DNA of 51,871 bases from W0P28-013 sp051870755 (GCA_051870755.1 JBJECE010000019.1:1-51871), one strand, 5' to 3'; numbered from the stretch's first letter, positions 9,296 to 17,484 are shown. Numbers and translations: made by a program. The notes: generated by a model not told the origin, from the sequence alone.

Positions 9296-10264
9296 ATGAT
9301 GCAAGAAATAATCGCACCCGTTGATGTGGCTCTGATAAAAGCCGAACTGACACCCGACACCTTCTTGCGCACGACCAACAAGGCCGGAAACGAGATTTAC
9401 ATCGTCAATGCGCACAACGCACCAAACACCATGCGCGAAATCGGCCGTTTGCGCGAGATTGCATTCCGCAACGCCGGCGGCGGCACCGGCAAGGACACCG
9501 ACATCGACAACTACGACACCATGGACGAACCCTGCCAGCAACTCATCGTGTGGAATCCGCAAGCCAACGAGATAATCGGCGGCTATCGGTTCATTCTTGG
9601 CGAAAACGTACGCTACAACACCGACGGGCAACCCGTCATAGCCACAGCGCACTTGTTCCGTTTTTCCGACACATTTATCGAACAATACATGCCGCACGTG
9701 CTCGAACTCGGGCGGTCGTTTGTGAGCGTCGGTTACCAATCGACACACGCCGGCGCCAAAAGCCTCTATGCGCTCGACAACCTGTGGGACGGACTTGGCG
9801 CACTCACCGTCAAATATCCGCAAATCAAATACTTCTTCGGCAAAGTAACCATGTATCCGTCGTTCGGCTACGAAGGCCGCGACATGATACTCTACTTTCT
9901 GCAAAAACATTTCGGCGACAAACAACAACTTGTTACGCCAATCCATCCATTGCAGTTGATCACCCAAAAACAGGCGCTCCAAACCCTGTTCACCAACATG
10001 TTCATCAAGGACGACTATCGCATTCTGAACCAAAAAATTCACGATATGGGGCTCAGCATACCGCCGCTGGTCAACGCCTACATGAACCTATCGAGCACCA
10101 TGAAAGTGTTCGGCACAGCCATCAACGACGAATTTGGCGACGTCGAAGAAACCGGCATTTTGGTTACCGTGGCCGACATCTACGAAGAGAAACGCGAACG
10201 CCACATCGAAACCTACATCGACCAACTCGAAGATGCCATACAATCGAAAGTAAAAGTGAACTGA
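9296..10264 (+). CDS. OlsB/GlsB-type N-acyltransferase (GNAT fold)
   Basis: The 322-residue product matches the hemolysin-like/OlsB acyltransferase family: an N-terminal REIAFRNAGGGTGKDTDIDNYD block, GGYRFILG in the acyl-carrier site, and ELGRSFVSVGYQ. The family N-acylates an amino acid (ornithine in OlsB, glycine in GlsB), the first step of aminolipid synthesis. Adjacent ATGs at 9296 and 9299 are both possible starts. It sits between the O-acyltransferase and the small anchored protein, in the same transcript as suf. The acceptor amino acid is inferred from Bacteroides, not shown by the sequence. Confidence 0.78.
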   Translation: MMQEIIAPVDVALIKAELTPDTFLRTTNKAGNEIYIVNAHNAPNTMREIGRLREIAFRNAGGGTGKDTDIDNYDTMDEPCQQLIVWNPQANEIIGGYRFILGENVRYNTDGQPVIATAHLFRFSDTFIEQYMPHVLELGRSFVSVGYQSTHAGAKSLYALDNLWDGLGALTVKYPQIKYFFGKVTMYPSFGYEGRDMILYFLQKHFGDKQQLVTPIHPLQLITQKQALQTLFTNMFIKDDYRILNQKIHDMGLSIPPLVNAYMNLSSTMKVFGTAINDEFGDVEETGILVTVADIYEEKRERHIETYIDQLEDAIQSKVKVN

Positions 10265-10266
10265 CC

Positions 10267-10683
10267 ATGGTTGTGTGGATTGTCATCGGCATAGCAGGCT
10301 TGGCCGCCATCGGGTGGCTGATAATGGCCGTTCGGCGCACCAAACCCGAACACGAATCGGCACCAACCGACATACCCGCCGACTGCTGCGGCGCACACGC
10401 CGTGTGCGAACGCGACAGCCTGCTCACCAAAACCGACAAAATCATCTATTTCGACGACGAAGAATTGGACACATTGGCACACCGACCGGTCGAAGATTTT
10501 TCGGCACGAGAATTGCAGCAGTTAGACGACGTCTTCTACACCCTGCGCGAACAAGACGTAGCCGGATGGTTGCGGTCGCTGCAACTGCGCGACATAGCAC
10601 TGCCCGACTACCTGCGCGACGCCGCACTGCTCATCGTAGCCGAACGCCGGCAGACGCCACACAACACGCAAGCAACTATTTAG
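10267..10683 (+). CDS. Small membrane-anchored protein with CCGAH motif
   Basis: The 138-residue protein starts 2 nt after the GlsB-like gene with ATG at 10267. It has one N-terminal membrane segment (about residues 2-21), a basic stop-transfer (RRTK), then a CCGAHAVCE motif near residues 39-47 and an acidic YFDDEELD stretch. Similar small proteins occur next to this acyltransferase pair in Bacteroidota and are sometimes loosely labelled phospholipase. I see no catalytic motif to support that. The paired cysteines plus histidine could bind metal. A role in aminolipid synthesis is inferred from position only. Confidence 0.7.
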   Translation: MVVWIVIGIAGLAAIGWLIMAVRRTKPEHESAPTDIPADCCGAHAVCERDSLLTKTDKIIYFDDEELDTLAHRPVEDFSARELQQLDDVFYTLREQDVAGWLRSLQLRDIALPDYLRDAALLIVAERRQTPHNTQATI

Positions 10684-10705
10684 ACTGAATCTAAATAACA
10701 AAAAA

Positions 10706-11569
10706 ATGGTAACCATCGAGATAGACAACACATCTGGATTTTGCTTTGGCGTAGTCAATGCCATCAAAAAAGCCGAAGAAGAGCTGCAAACCGTTCAACG
10801 GCTCTGCTGCCTTGGCGACATCGTGCACAACGAGCAGGAGATGCGGCGTCTGTCCGACAAGGGATTGGTGTCGATAGACCACACGCAACTGCGACAGATG
10901 CACGGCGGCAAAGTGTTGTTTCGCGCCCACGGCGAACCGCCCGAAACTTACAATATCGCCCGACAAAACGCCATACAGATAGTCGATGCCTCGTGTCCGG
11001 TAGTGCTGGCGCTGCAGAAAAAAATCCGAACGGCTTACACGGAATTTCCCGACGCGCAAATCGTCATCTACGGCAAACGCGGACACGCCGAAGTGAACGG
11101 CCTTGTGGGACAGACCAACGGCCACGCCATCGTGGTGGAACACGCCGACGAGATAAACGCCCTCGACTTCGGACGCGACATCATCTTGTTCTCGCAAACC
11201 ACGCAATCCGTCGCCAAATTCAACGACTTGGTCGAAACCATCCGCCAACGCATGCGCTGCAGCGCGCAATTCAAATACTTCGACACAATTTGTCGCCAAG
11301 TGGCCAATCGTATTCCGAATATTCGTACCTTTGCAAGCAGATTCGACATGGTGTTGTTTGTGAGCGGCGCCAAAAGTTCGAACGGCAAAGTGCTTTTCAG
11401 CGAATGTGTCGCTGTCAATCCGCGCAGTTATTTCATATCGACGGCCGCCGACATCGACCCCGACACCTTGCGCGACGTGGCCTCCATAGGCATTTGCGGC
11501 GCCACCTCGACCCCGAAATGGTTGATGGAAGCGATTGCCGAAAAATTGGATAAACTGCTAAATAGTTAA
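10706..11569 (+). CDS. ispH: 4-hydroxy-3-methylbut-2-enyl diphosphate reductase IspH
   Basis: This 287-residue protein carries out the last step of the MEP isoprenoid pathway, forming IPP and DMAPP. The three cluster-binding cysteines are Cys13 (GFCFGV), Cys97 (DASCPVV) and Cys196 (FDTICRQ), matching the spacing of the E. coli enzyme. Other family features include RAHGEPP and HAEVNGLVGQT, with a C-terminal CGATSTPKW block. It follows the small CCGAH protein by 22 nt. Since its iron-sulfur cluster is labile, co-transcription with suf genes would make sense, though long-range co-transcription is not shown. Confidence 0.95.
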   Translation: MVTIEIDNTSGFCFGVVNAIKKAEEELQTVQRLCCLGDIVHNEQEMRRLSDKGLVSIDHTQLRQMHGGKVLFRAHGEPPETYNIARQNAIQIVDASCPVVLALQKKIRTAYTEFPDAQIVIYGKRGHAEVNGLVGQTNGHAIVVEHADEINALDFGRDIILFSQTTQSVAKFNDLVETIRQRMRCSAQFKYFDTICRQVANRIPNIRTFASRFDMVLFVSGAKSSNGKVLFSECVAVNPRSYFISTAADIDPDTLRDVASIGICGATSTPKWLMEAIAEKLDKLLNS

Positions 11570-11611
11570 ACAAAAAAAATAATTCACTAATCATCAAATA
11601 ATCAGAACATT

Positions 11612-12586
11612 ATGTACAGACTTAATTGCATCGGCATTTTGACATCGGGCGGCGACGCTCCCGGCATGAACGCAGCCATACGTTCGGTAACACGTGCCGC
11701 CATATTCAACCACATCCGCGTGAAAGCCATCTATCGCGGCTACAAAGGTTTGATAACAGGCGAAATCAAAGAGTTTCACACCGAAGACGTGAGCAACATC
11801 ATACAACGCGGCGGCACCATTCTGAAAACGGCTCGTTGTCAGGAATTTACCACACCCGAAGGACGCAAAATAGCCTACGAAACCATGGTGCGCGAAGAGA
11901 TTGACGCGCTGGTGGTAATCGGTGGCGACGGCACGTTCACCGGCGCACGCATCTTTGCACAAGAATACAATGTGCCGATTGTCGGACTGCCCGGCACCAT
12001 CGACAACGACCTATGCGGCACCGACAGCACCATCGGCTACGACACGGCGCTGAACACCATCGTCGAGGCGGTGGACAAAATACGCGACACAGCCAACTCG
12101 CACGAGCGTCTGTTCTTTGTCGAAGTGATGGGACGCGATGCCGGTTTCCTCGCGCTGAACAGCGCACTCGCATCAGGTGCCGAAGCCGCCATCATTCCCG
12201 AAGAACAAACCAACGAGGAACAACTCGAAGAACTGATCAAAAATGGTTTCCGTAAATCGAAAAACAGCAGCATCGTCATTGTGGCCGAAGGCGGCGGCGG
12301 CGCAACAGCACTTGCCGAACGCATGAAACGCGACTATCCCACATTCGATGCGCGCGTAACCATACTCGGCCACCTGCAACGCGGCGGCACCCCCACAGCC
12401 TACGACCGCATCATCGCCAGCCGCATGGGCGTGGCCGCCATCGACGCACTGCTCGACGAACAACGCAGCGTGATGGTCGGCATCGTACACGACGAAGTGG
12501 TGCTCGTGCCATTCACCAAAGCCATCAAAGACGACAAGCCGATCAACAAATCGAAAATCGGCGTTTTACAAATTCTTTCCATCTGA
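11612..12586 (+). CDS. pfkA: ATP-dependent 6-phosphofructokinase
   Basis: The 324-residue enzyme has the N-terminal TSGGDAPGMNAAIR nucleotide loop, GGDGT at residues 104-108, and the substrate block PGTIDNDLCGTD with catalytic Asp near 131. Also present are MGRDAGFLAL and HLQRGGTPTAYDR. A glycine after GGD (rather than GGDD) indicates an ATP rather than PPi donor. It commits fructose-6-phosphate to glycolysis. The ATG at 11612 lies 42 nt beyond ispH. The following lipoprotein gene begins 7 nt after the stop. Confidence 0.95.
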   Translation: MYRLNCIGILTSGGDAPGMNAAIRSVTRAAIFNHIRVKAIYRGYKGLITGEIKEFHTEDVSNIIQRGGTILKTARCQEFTTPEGRKIAYETMVREEIDALVVIGGDGTFTGARIFAQEYNVPIVGLPGTIDNDLCGTDSTIGYDTALNTIVEAVDKIRDTANSHERLFFVEVMGRDAGFLALNSALASGAEAAIIPEEQTNEEQLEELIKNGFRKSKNSSIVIVAEGGGGATALAERMKRDYPTFDARVTILGHLQRGGTPTAYDRIIASRMGVAAIDALLDEQRSVMVGIVHDEVVLVPFTKAIKDDKPINKSKIGVLQILSI

Positions 12587-12593
12587 TAAACGT

Positions 12594-13892
12594 ATGAAAA
12601 CACAACGGTATCTCTGCATCATATTGTGCGCAGCCATCGGCCTGACAACGGCTTGTACCAAAGACGAAAGCACTACGACACTGTCGTCGGACACCACGTT
12701 GATTACGTTCTATGTGTCGCACGACAGTCTGCCGGCGCTCAAAAAGACGAAATTCATCATCGACAACGACAGCAACGTCATCTACAATACCGACTCGTTG
12801 CCGTACTTGGCACCGTTGCACGAACTGACGCCGACCATCTATGGTAACACGCTGAAAAACATCGTGATAAACGACACAATGACCTACACGGGCAAAGATA
12901 CCATCGACTTTACGAAACCGGTTACCATCACCACCACCGCCACCGATGGCGAATCGACACGCACCTACATCGTGCGCGTATGCGCCCACCAAATCGACCC
13001 CGATTTGTATAATTGGCAAGGCGTGAACTCCGAACTATTCACCGACCCGACAGTGATGCAGCAAAAAACCGTCATCTTCCACAAGCAACTTCTCCATTTC
13101 GCGAGAAACGCCACCGACATCGCGCTGTTCGTCAGCACCGACGGCAAACAATGGACAAGCGCCACGGTAACAGGTCTGCCGGCCACCACCGACTTGGACG
13201 GCATCGTCGCCACCGACAGTTGCCTGCTGGCCATCGACGGCAACACGCTCTACCAAGCCACCGCGCCAACCACATGGACAACACGCGCCAGCGGCCTGCC
13301 GGTATCGCGTTTGGCATTCGACATGAACCGCCAACTATTTGCCATCGGACAAACCGCCACCACGCGCTGCATGTTTGCATCGGCCGATTTGACAACGTGG
13401 GACAACGTGGGCAACCTGCCGAACGACTTTCCCGACAGCGATTTCGCCGTATGTGTCGATGCGGAGCCATCGGGCAAATATCGCGCTTTTGTCGTAGGTG
13501 GTCGAAAAACCGACGGCACCATACTCGGTACCGTGTGGAGCAGTGCCGACGGCAGTTATTGGGCTAACCTGTCGGCCGCCAAAGAGTGGTTCGCTCCGCG
13601 CTACGGCGCCACCGTCGTGCAATATGCCGACCAACTGCTGCTGATAGGCGGTGCCGACAACAACGGACCGCACGCCGACAAACAATGGTACTCGCCCGAC
13701 TTCGGTCTGACATGGGACACCGTAGCCGCCAAAGATGCACTGCCCGATTTATGGTTGGCACGCCACGGACACTCCACCGTCGTCGATAGCGAAAACTACA
13801 TCTACATCGTAGGCGGACAAACCGCCACGACCGTATTGAGCGACGTATGGAAAGGGCGCAAAAACAGCGAAGCACCCGGATTCGTGAACTAA
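12594..13892 (+). CDS. DUF6242-type lipoprotein with beta-propeller-like repeats
   Basis: The 432-residue protein has a lipoprotein signal (about residues 1-20) with LTTAC giving lipidated Cys21. The N-terminal third resembles the Ig-like DUF6242 region (TFYVSHDSLP...YIVRV). The rest has repeated blocks of the type DGKQWTSAT, DLTTWDNVG and DGSYWANLS, as in sialidase/kelch-like propellers, ending with YIVGGQ. It is probably on the outer-membrane surface. No catalytic residues are evident, so binding is more likely than hydrolysis. It lies between pfkA and aroA with almost no spacing, although its role is unrelated to either. Confidence 0.7.
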   Translation: MKTQRYLCIILCAAIGLTTACTKDESTTTLSSDTTLITFYVSHDSLPALKKTKFIIDNDSNVIYNTDSLPYLAPLHELTPTIYGNTLKNIVINDTMTYTGKDTIDFTKPVTITTTATDGESTRTYIVRVCAHQIDPDLYNWQGVNSELFTDPTVMQQKTVIFHKQLLHFARNATDIALFVSTDGKQWTSATVTGLPATTDLDGIVATDSCLLAIDGNTLYQATAPTTWTTRASGLPVSRLAFDMNRQLFAIGQTATTRCMFASADLTTWDNVGNLPNDFPDSDFAVCVDAEPSGKYRAFVVGGRKTDGTILGTVWSSADGSYWANLSAAKEWFAPRYGATVVQYADQLLLIGGADNNGPHADKQWYSPDFGLTWDTVAAKDALPDLWLARHGHSTVVDSENYIYIVGGQTATTVLSDVWKGRKNSEAPGFVN

Positions 13893-13893
13893 C

Positions 13894-15111
13894 GTGGAAC
13901 GCCACCTGCCACACATACCGCCACACGCGCCGCTGACGGGAACAGCCCCATTGCCGGCATCGAAAAGCATCAGCAACCGCGCGCTGATAATCGACGCACT
14001 GAGCGGCCACGCCTGCACATGCGCCAACATCGCTCGTTGCGACGACACCGATGCACTACAACGCGCGCTGCACACCGATGCCGACACCATCGACATAGGC
14101 GCTGCCGGCACAGCCATGCGTTTCCTGACCGCGTTTTTTGCCACGCAACAAGGCCGCACCGTTACACTCACCGGATCGGCACGTATGCTGCAACGTCCCA
14201 TCGGGCCGCTAGTCGATGCGCTGCGCACGCTCGGCGCCGACATTACTTACGTCGGGCAAGAGGGTTTTCCGCCGCTACGCATCACAGGCAAAAAACTGCA
14301 TAGCACTGCACTTACACCCCACTTTGGGCAAAGCAGCCAATATTTTTCGGCATTGATGATGATAGCACCATACATCGAAGGTGAACTGACACTCCACCTC
14401 GAAGACGCCACCACATCGTGGCCATACGTCGAACTGACAGCCACCATGATGCGCCACTTCGGCGCACGCGTAACCTTGTCGCCCACCGACATCACCATAG
14501 CCGACACACCCTACACCGCCACGCCATTCACCATCGAAAACGACTGGTCGGCAGCATCGTATTGGTACGAACTCTTGGCCGTGGCACGCCGTGGCAGCAT
14601 CGTATTGCCGCAACTGCAACCGCACTCGTGGCAAGGCGACGCACACATCGCCACATTGTTCGAAACGTTTGGCGTAACCACGCAGTTCGGCGCGCAACAC
14701 GCCCGCATCACTTACACCGGCGGCACGCTACCGACACATTTTGACTACGACTTCGGCAACATGCCCGACATGGCACAGACGTTTGTTGTGCTGTGCTGTG
14801 CGTTGGGCATCACCTTCGCGTTCAGCGGTCTGCACACCCTGCGCATCAAAGAAACCGACCGCATAGCCGCCCTTGCAGCCGAACTGCGCAAATGCGGATT
14901 TGTGCTTACGGCCGGCACCGACAGCCTTGCGTGGGACGGCACCCGCTGCACCGCCGACCCGCTGCCACGCATCGCCACCTACAACGACCACCGTATGGCC
15001 ATGGCTTTTGCGCCGACAGCTGCACTGATGCCGATAGTCATCGAGCACCCCGACGTCGTGAGCAAATCGTACCCCGACTTCTGGCACGCCTGGGAGCAAG
15101 TGACAAAATAA
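13894..15111 (+). CDS. aroA: 3-phosphoshikimate 1-carboxyvinyltransferase (EPSP synthase)
   Basis: The 405-residue protein catalyses the PEP-dependent step of the shikimate pathway. Motifs present are LPASKSISNRALI near the N-terminus, GAAGTAMRFLTA (PEP/glyphosate loop), LRIKETDRI and the C-terminal NDHRMAMAFA. It appears to start with GTG at 13894, one nucleotide after the upstream TAA (13890-13892), so translation is probably coupled. No ATG lies close enough upstream. It is somewhat shorter than E. coli AroA (427), as is normal in Bacteroidales. A terminator follows directly. Confidence 0.95.
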   Translation: MERHLPHIPPHAPLTGTAPLPASKSISNRALIIDALSGHACTCANIARCDDTDALQRALHTDADTIDIGAAGTAMRFLTAFFATQQGRTVTLTGSARMLQRPIGPLVDALRTLGADITYVGQEGFPPLRITGKKLHSTALTPHFGQSSQYFSALMMIAPYIEGELTLHLEDATTSWPYVELTATMMRHFGARVTLSPTDITIADTPYTATPFTIENDWSAASYWYELLAVARRGSIVLPQLQPHSWQGDAHIATLFETFGVTTQFGAQHARITYTGGTLPTHFDYDFGNMPDMAQTFVVLCCALGITFAFSGLHTLRIKETDRIAALAAELRKCGFVLTAGTDSLAWDGTRCTADPLPRIATYNDHRMAMAFAPTAALMPIVIEHPDVVSKSYPDFWHAWEQVTK

Positions 15112-15146
15112 AAGTGGTGCACCGCATTTGGTACACCACTTTTTTA
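15112..15146 (+). terminator. Rho-independent terminator after aroA
   Basis: AAGTGGTG (15112-15119) pairs with CACCACTT (15134-15141), with an inner ACC/GGT pair after one mismatch, and a T run follows to 15146. It closes the long operon. Confidence 0.8.
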
Positions 15147-15178
15147 TAGTTGGCCGGGACGACAGCCATAGCACACCC

Positions 15179-15547
15179 TTAATAATTGACCGATGCCGAG
15201 CTTTCCTGAACTACAATCGTCATCTTGACGGCCGACCCCACATTAAAGATTTCGCTGTAATCAGAAGAACCCCAAGTCCACGACACGGTAACATCGCCCT
15301 GCTGCGGCACCATATACGTACCGAAATTGGTGCCACTGCCACCTTCGTACGAAATTACCACATTTGAAATGTCAGAAGGAACATAATCATGTACGTCAGA
15401 ATAAGCATAAGGCTCATAATACAACACCGTTACTTCGCAATAATTACCAAGCACCGAATTTTGGAGTTGTTGCTCGGCTTGTTGGTCGCAACTGCTGCAC
15501 AGCACCACGGCTAATGCACTTACCATAAATAAAACTATTTTTTTCAT
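15179..15547 (-). CDS. Small putative lipoprotein, unknown function
   Basis: The 122-residue protein starts with a signal sequence (MKKIVLFMVSALAVVLCSSC) and a lipobox-like ending at Cys20, followed by a Gln-rich linker. The mature part is acidic, aromatic and beta-rich (VTVSWTWGSSDYSE). I do not recognise a family. It lies just downstream of the candidate 6S RNA on the same strand and faces aroA, with which it shares the terminator region. No convincing promoter of its own is seen, so readthrough from the RNA gene is possible. Confidence 0.6.
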   Translation of the reverse strand: MKKIVLFMVSALAVVLCSSCDQQAEQQLQNSVLGNYCEVTVLYYEPYAYSDVHDYVPSDISNVVISYEGGSGTNFGTYMVPQQGDVTVSWTWGSSDYSEIFNVGSAVKMTIVVQESSASVNY

Positions 15548-15613
15548 CTTGTAAAAATTTATTTTTGCCTCGCAGTTCTCCGATTCGGCGGATTAAACTA
15601 AAAAATAAACAAT

Positions 15614-15800
15614 AAAAAAAGCGTGAGAACTGAAAGTTTACCTAATCCAAGGTATCGCCAAACACCCATCACGAATAAACAATCACCTCACGCGGCTATC
15701 AACTCGGTAAAAACCGAGCATATAGCACACATGAGCGTCCGGATTGTCTCTCTCGTGATAAAAAATGGCGATTTTTTGGATTAAGAGAAACTTAACGCTT
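15614..15800 (-). ncRNA. ssrS: Candidate 6S RNA (SsrS-like)
   Basis: On the minus strand, 15800 to 15614 folds into one long rod. From the outside in, the pairs are AAGCGT/ACGCTT, AAGTTT/AAACTT, TTAATCCAA/TTGGATTAG, ATCGCC/GGCGAT, an asymmetric bubble, ATCACGA/TCGTGAT and GACAATC/GATTGTT. Further in come CTCA/TGAG, GCTAT/ATAGC and CTCGGT/ACCGAG around a small loop. The 3' closing strand runs into seven T residues (15620-15614), giving a natural terminator on this strand only. Length (about 187 nt), paired ends and a rod with internal bubbles match 6S RNA, which mimics an open promoter and binds RNA polymerase. Another structured RNA cannot be excluded without a covariance search. Confidence 0.55.
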
Positions 15801-15809
15801 CAAAAAATA

Positions 15810-15829
15810 TTGCCAAACGCTTTTGGCAA
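15810..15829. promoter_or_regulatory. 8-bp-arm palindrome upstream of the candidate 6S RNA
   Basis: TTGCCAAA (15810-15817) and TTTGGCAA (15822-15829) are perfect inverted arms around CGCT. It covers the -10 to -29 region of the RNA gene and could be an operator. A TATTTTTTG sequence at 15809-15801 (minus strand) resembles a -7 box with one extra T. Confidence 0.35.
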
Positions 15830-15882
15830 CTGCAAAAATAAACATTTATTCATTACCAACCAACAATTCCACGTTTTTTTTG

Positions 15883-15890
15883 TAATTTTG
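15883..15890 (+). promoter_or_regulatory. sufE -7 box
   Basis: TAATTTTG, an exact TAnnTTTG match, lies 32 nt before the sufE ATG. No TTTG is found at the -33 position. Confidence 0.5.
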
Positions 15891-15922
15891 CGCCTCGAAA
15901 TAGATACTAAAGCCATCAAACC

Positions 15923-16342
15923 ATGACACTCGACGAAAAACAACAAGAGATAATCGACACATTCTGTGCATTCGACGATTGGATGGATCGCTACCAATAT
16001 CTGGTGGATTTGGGTAACGCGCTCGCACCGCTGCCCGAAGCCGACAAAACCGACCAAAATCTGATTGATGGTTGCCAAAGCCGTGTATGGCTCACAGCCG
16101 ATTATGCTGACGGACACATCACGTTTCACGGCGAGAGTGACGCTGTCATCGTCAAAGGCATTGTGGCGTTGCTCGTCGAGGTGCTGTCGGGTGCCACGCC
16201 CGACGAAATTTTGGCCTCCGATCTGCACTTTATCGACCAAATAGGACTGAAAGAACACTTGTCGCCCACGCGCAGCAATGGTCTGCTGGCCATGGTCAAG
16301 CAGATGCGACTCTACGCCCTTGCTTTCAAAAGCAAAGGATAA
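15923..16342 (+). CDS. sufE: SufE-family sulfur acceptor
   Basis: The 139-residue protein has the SufE pattern: an N-terminal helix, DWMDRYQYLVDLG, then IDGCQSRVWL, where the cysteine accepts the persulfide from SufS, and a C-terminal LSPTRSNGLLAMVKQM block. It stimulates SufS and passes sulfur to SufB. It is separated from the suf operon by about 7.5 kb and has its own promoter, so it may be regulated separately. It faces engB and stops 25 nt before the engB stop. Confidence 0.93.
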   Translation: MTLDEKQQEIIDTFCAFDDWMDRYQYLVDLGNALAPLPEADKTDQNLIDGCQSRVWLTADYADGHITFHGESDAVIVKGIVALLVEVLSGATPDEILASDLHFIDQIGLKEHLSPTRSNGLLAMVKQMRLYALAFKSKG

Positions 16343-16367
16343 AGCCAGTATTTTTTTGGGAAACAGC

Positions 16368-16973
16368 CTATTCGGCAGGCGGCAGGCAGTTCAACTCGTC
16401 GATGTAGCCGAGCAACTCGTCGCGGCCGTAGCCCGTTTCGGACGAGGTAACAAACACGGGCGGCAACTCCTCCCACGTTTCGAACAGTTTCTCCTTATAG
16501 GCCGCCACATTGGCCTTCAGGCGCGATGGCGATAGTTTGTCGGATTTAGTGAAGACAATGGCAAACGGCACACCATTTTCGCCAAGCCACTGCATAAATT
16601 CCAAATCGATGCGTTGCGGCTCAAGGCGCGCATCGACCAGCACAAACAGATTGACCAACTCGGCGCGATGCAGCACATAACCCTCGATCATGGCACGCAG
16701 GCGCGCACGCTGTTCCTTGCTCGTTTGAGCATAACCATAGCCCGGCAAATCGACCAAATGCCACGATTCGTTTATCAAGAAATGGTTGATAAGCAGAGTT
16801 TTACCCGGCTTCGACGACGTTTTTGCAAGTTCACGTTTGGCCGTCAGGCGGTTGATGAGCGTCGATTTACCCACATTGGAACGCCCGATAAACGCATATT
16901 CGGGCAACGACGACGGCGGACAGTTGCGCCAATCGCTGTTCGACACTATAAATTTGGCAGACGAGATTATCAT
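16368..16973 (-). CDS. engB: Ribosome biogenesis GTPase EngB/YsxC
   Basis: The 201-residue GTPase has G1 GRSNVGKST, G2-type Thr in the SSKPGKT stretch, G3 DLPGYGYA and G4 TKSD. This set matches YsxC/EngB (YihA), which acts in assembly of the large ribosomal subunit. The frame extends upstream to a GTG at 16994, but that codon falls in the promoter. The ATG at 16973 begins the family-typical MIISSAKFIVSN and is chosen. The AT-rich island is integrated immediately upstream, leaving the -7 box at 17001-16994 intact. Confidence 0.94.
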   Translation of the reverse strand: MIISSAKFIVSNSDWRNCPPSSLPEYAFIGRSNVGKSTLINRLTAKRELAKTSSKPGKTLLINHFLINESWHLVDLPGYGYAQTSKEQRARLRAMIEGYVLHRAELVNLFVLVDARLEPQRIDLEFMQWLGENGVPFAIVFTKSDKLSPSRLKANVAAYKEKLFETWEELPPVFVTSSETGYGRDELLGYIDELNCLPPAE

Positions 16974-16979
16974 ACTAAA

Positions 16980-17001
16980 AAAACTTTTTGGCACAAAGAT
17001 A
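16980..17001. repeat. Left 22-bp direct repeat (att core) overlapping the engB promoter
   Basis: These 22 bp recur exactly at 23143-23164; the shared block runs AAAACTTTTTGG then CACAAAGATA. On the minus strand it contains TATCTTTG (17001-16994), the engB -7 box. The two copies bracket the AT-rich island, so this is the predicted left attachment site. Confidence 0.75.
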
Positions 17002-17035
17002 AATGATACTGATATTCAGTTAGTTATAAATTTTA

Positions 17036-17058
17036 GGTACAAATAGTGCCCAAATGTA
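17036..17058. repeat. Left 23-bp arm-type repeat
   Basis: This block (GGTACAAATAG then TGCCCAAATGTA) is repeated exactly at 22993-23015, inside both ends of the element. It lies 34 bp inside the left core. Position and symmetry suggest integrase arm-binding sites. Confidence 0.6.
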
Positions 17059-17112
17059 TTATAACCTTACAAAGGTACATCTTTTTTTTAGAAATATCAA
17101 AACACAACCAAT

Positions 17113-17484
17113 TTACAATTTATCAATTAGTTCCTTTATCTCGGGTGTAGTAGTAAATATAATAGGTTCATTATTGGAAACTTCAACATCGTGCTTTTCA
17201 ACATAACCACGTTTTTTGCCTTTCGTTTTCAAAAAGAAAATTGTTGCGGTGGTGTTGCCATCTTTTATTTGCTGCATCAATGCACTTTCAACTGCATCAA
17301 TAGTTTGCTCGTTTAACTCATCAACCCGATTTTTGAAATCGTCATCGCCCTTAATCCAATTATAAAATGTTTTGCGGTCTATACTTGTGGCGGCACATGC
17401 TCGCGAAATGTTACATAAATATTTTTCGTAATGCGACAAAAACAAATTCTTTTTTAGTTTGTTGATTTTTGTGGAACGTTTCAT
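17113..17484 (-). CDS. Terminase small subunit-like HTH protein
   Basis: The 123-residue protein has an N-terminal basic segment and a helix-turn-helix (ISRACAATSIDRKTFYNWIK), an acidic middle helix, then GNTTATIFFLKTKGKKRGYVE. That last block is typical of putative small terminases in Bacteroidota phages. Small terminase recognises the packaging site on phage DNA. Here no large terminase is present, so the protein could redirect a helper phage packaging machine, as in PICI satellites. A plain DNA-binding regulator is the alternative. It is the promoter-distal gene of the island. Confidence 0.6.
   Translation of the reverse strand: MKRSTKINKLKKNLFLSHYEKYLCNISRACAATSIDRKTFYNWIKGDDDFKNRVDELNEQTIDAVESALMQQIKDGNTTATIFFLKTKGKKRGYVEKHDVEVSNNEPIIFTTTPEIKELIDKL

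Noticed and set aside
11326..11333. TACCTTTG promoter-like box inside ispH
   Set aside because: No TTTG at the right distance and the following pfkA start is almost 300 nt away; probably chance within coding sequence.
16974..16994. GTG start for EngB at 16994
   Set aside because: It lies in the promoter/att repeat; the ATG at 16973 gives the family-typical N-terminus.
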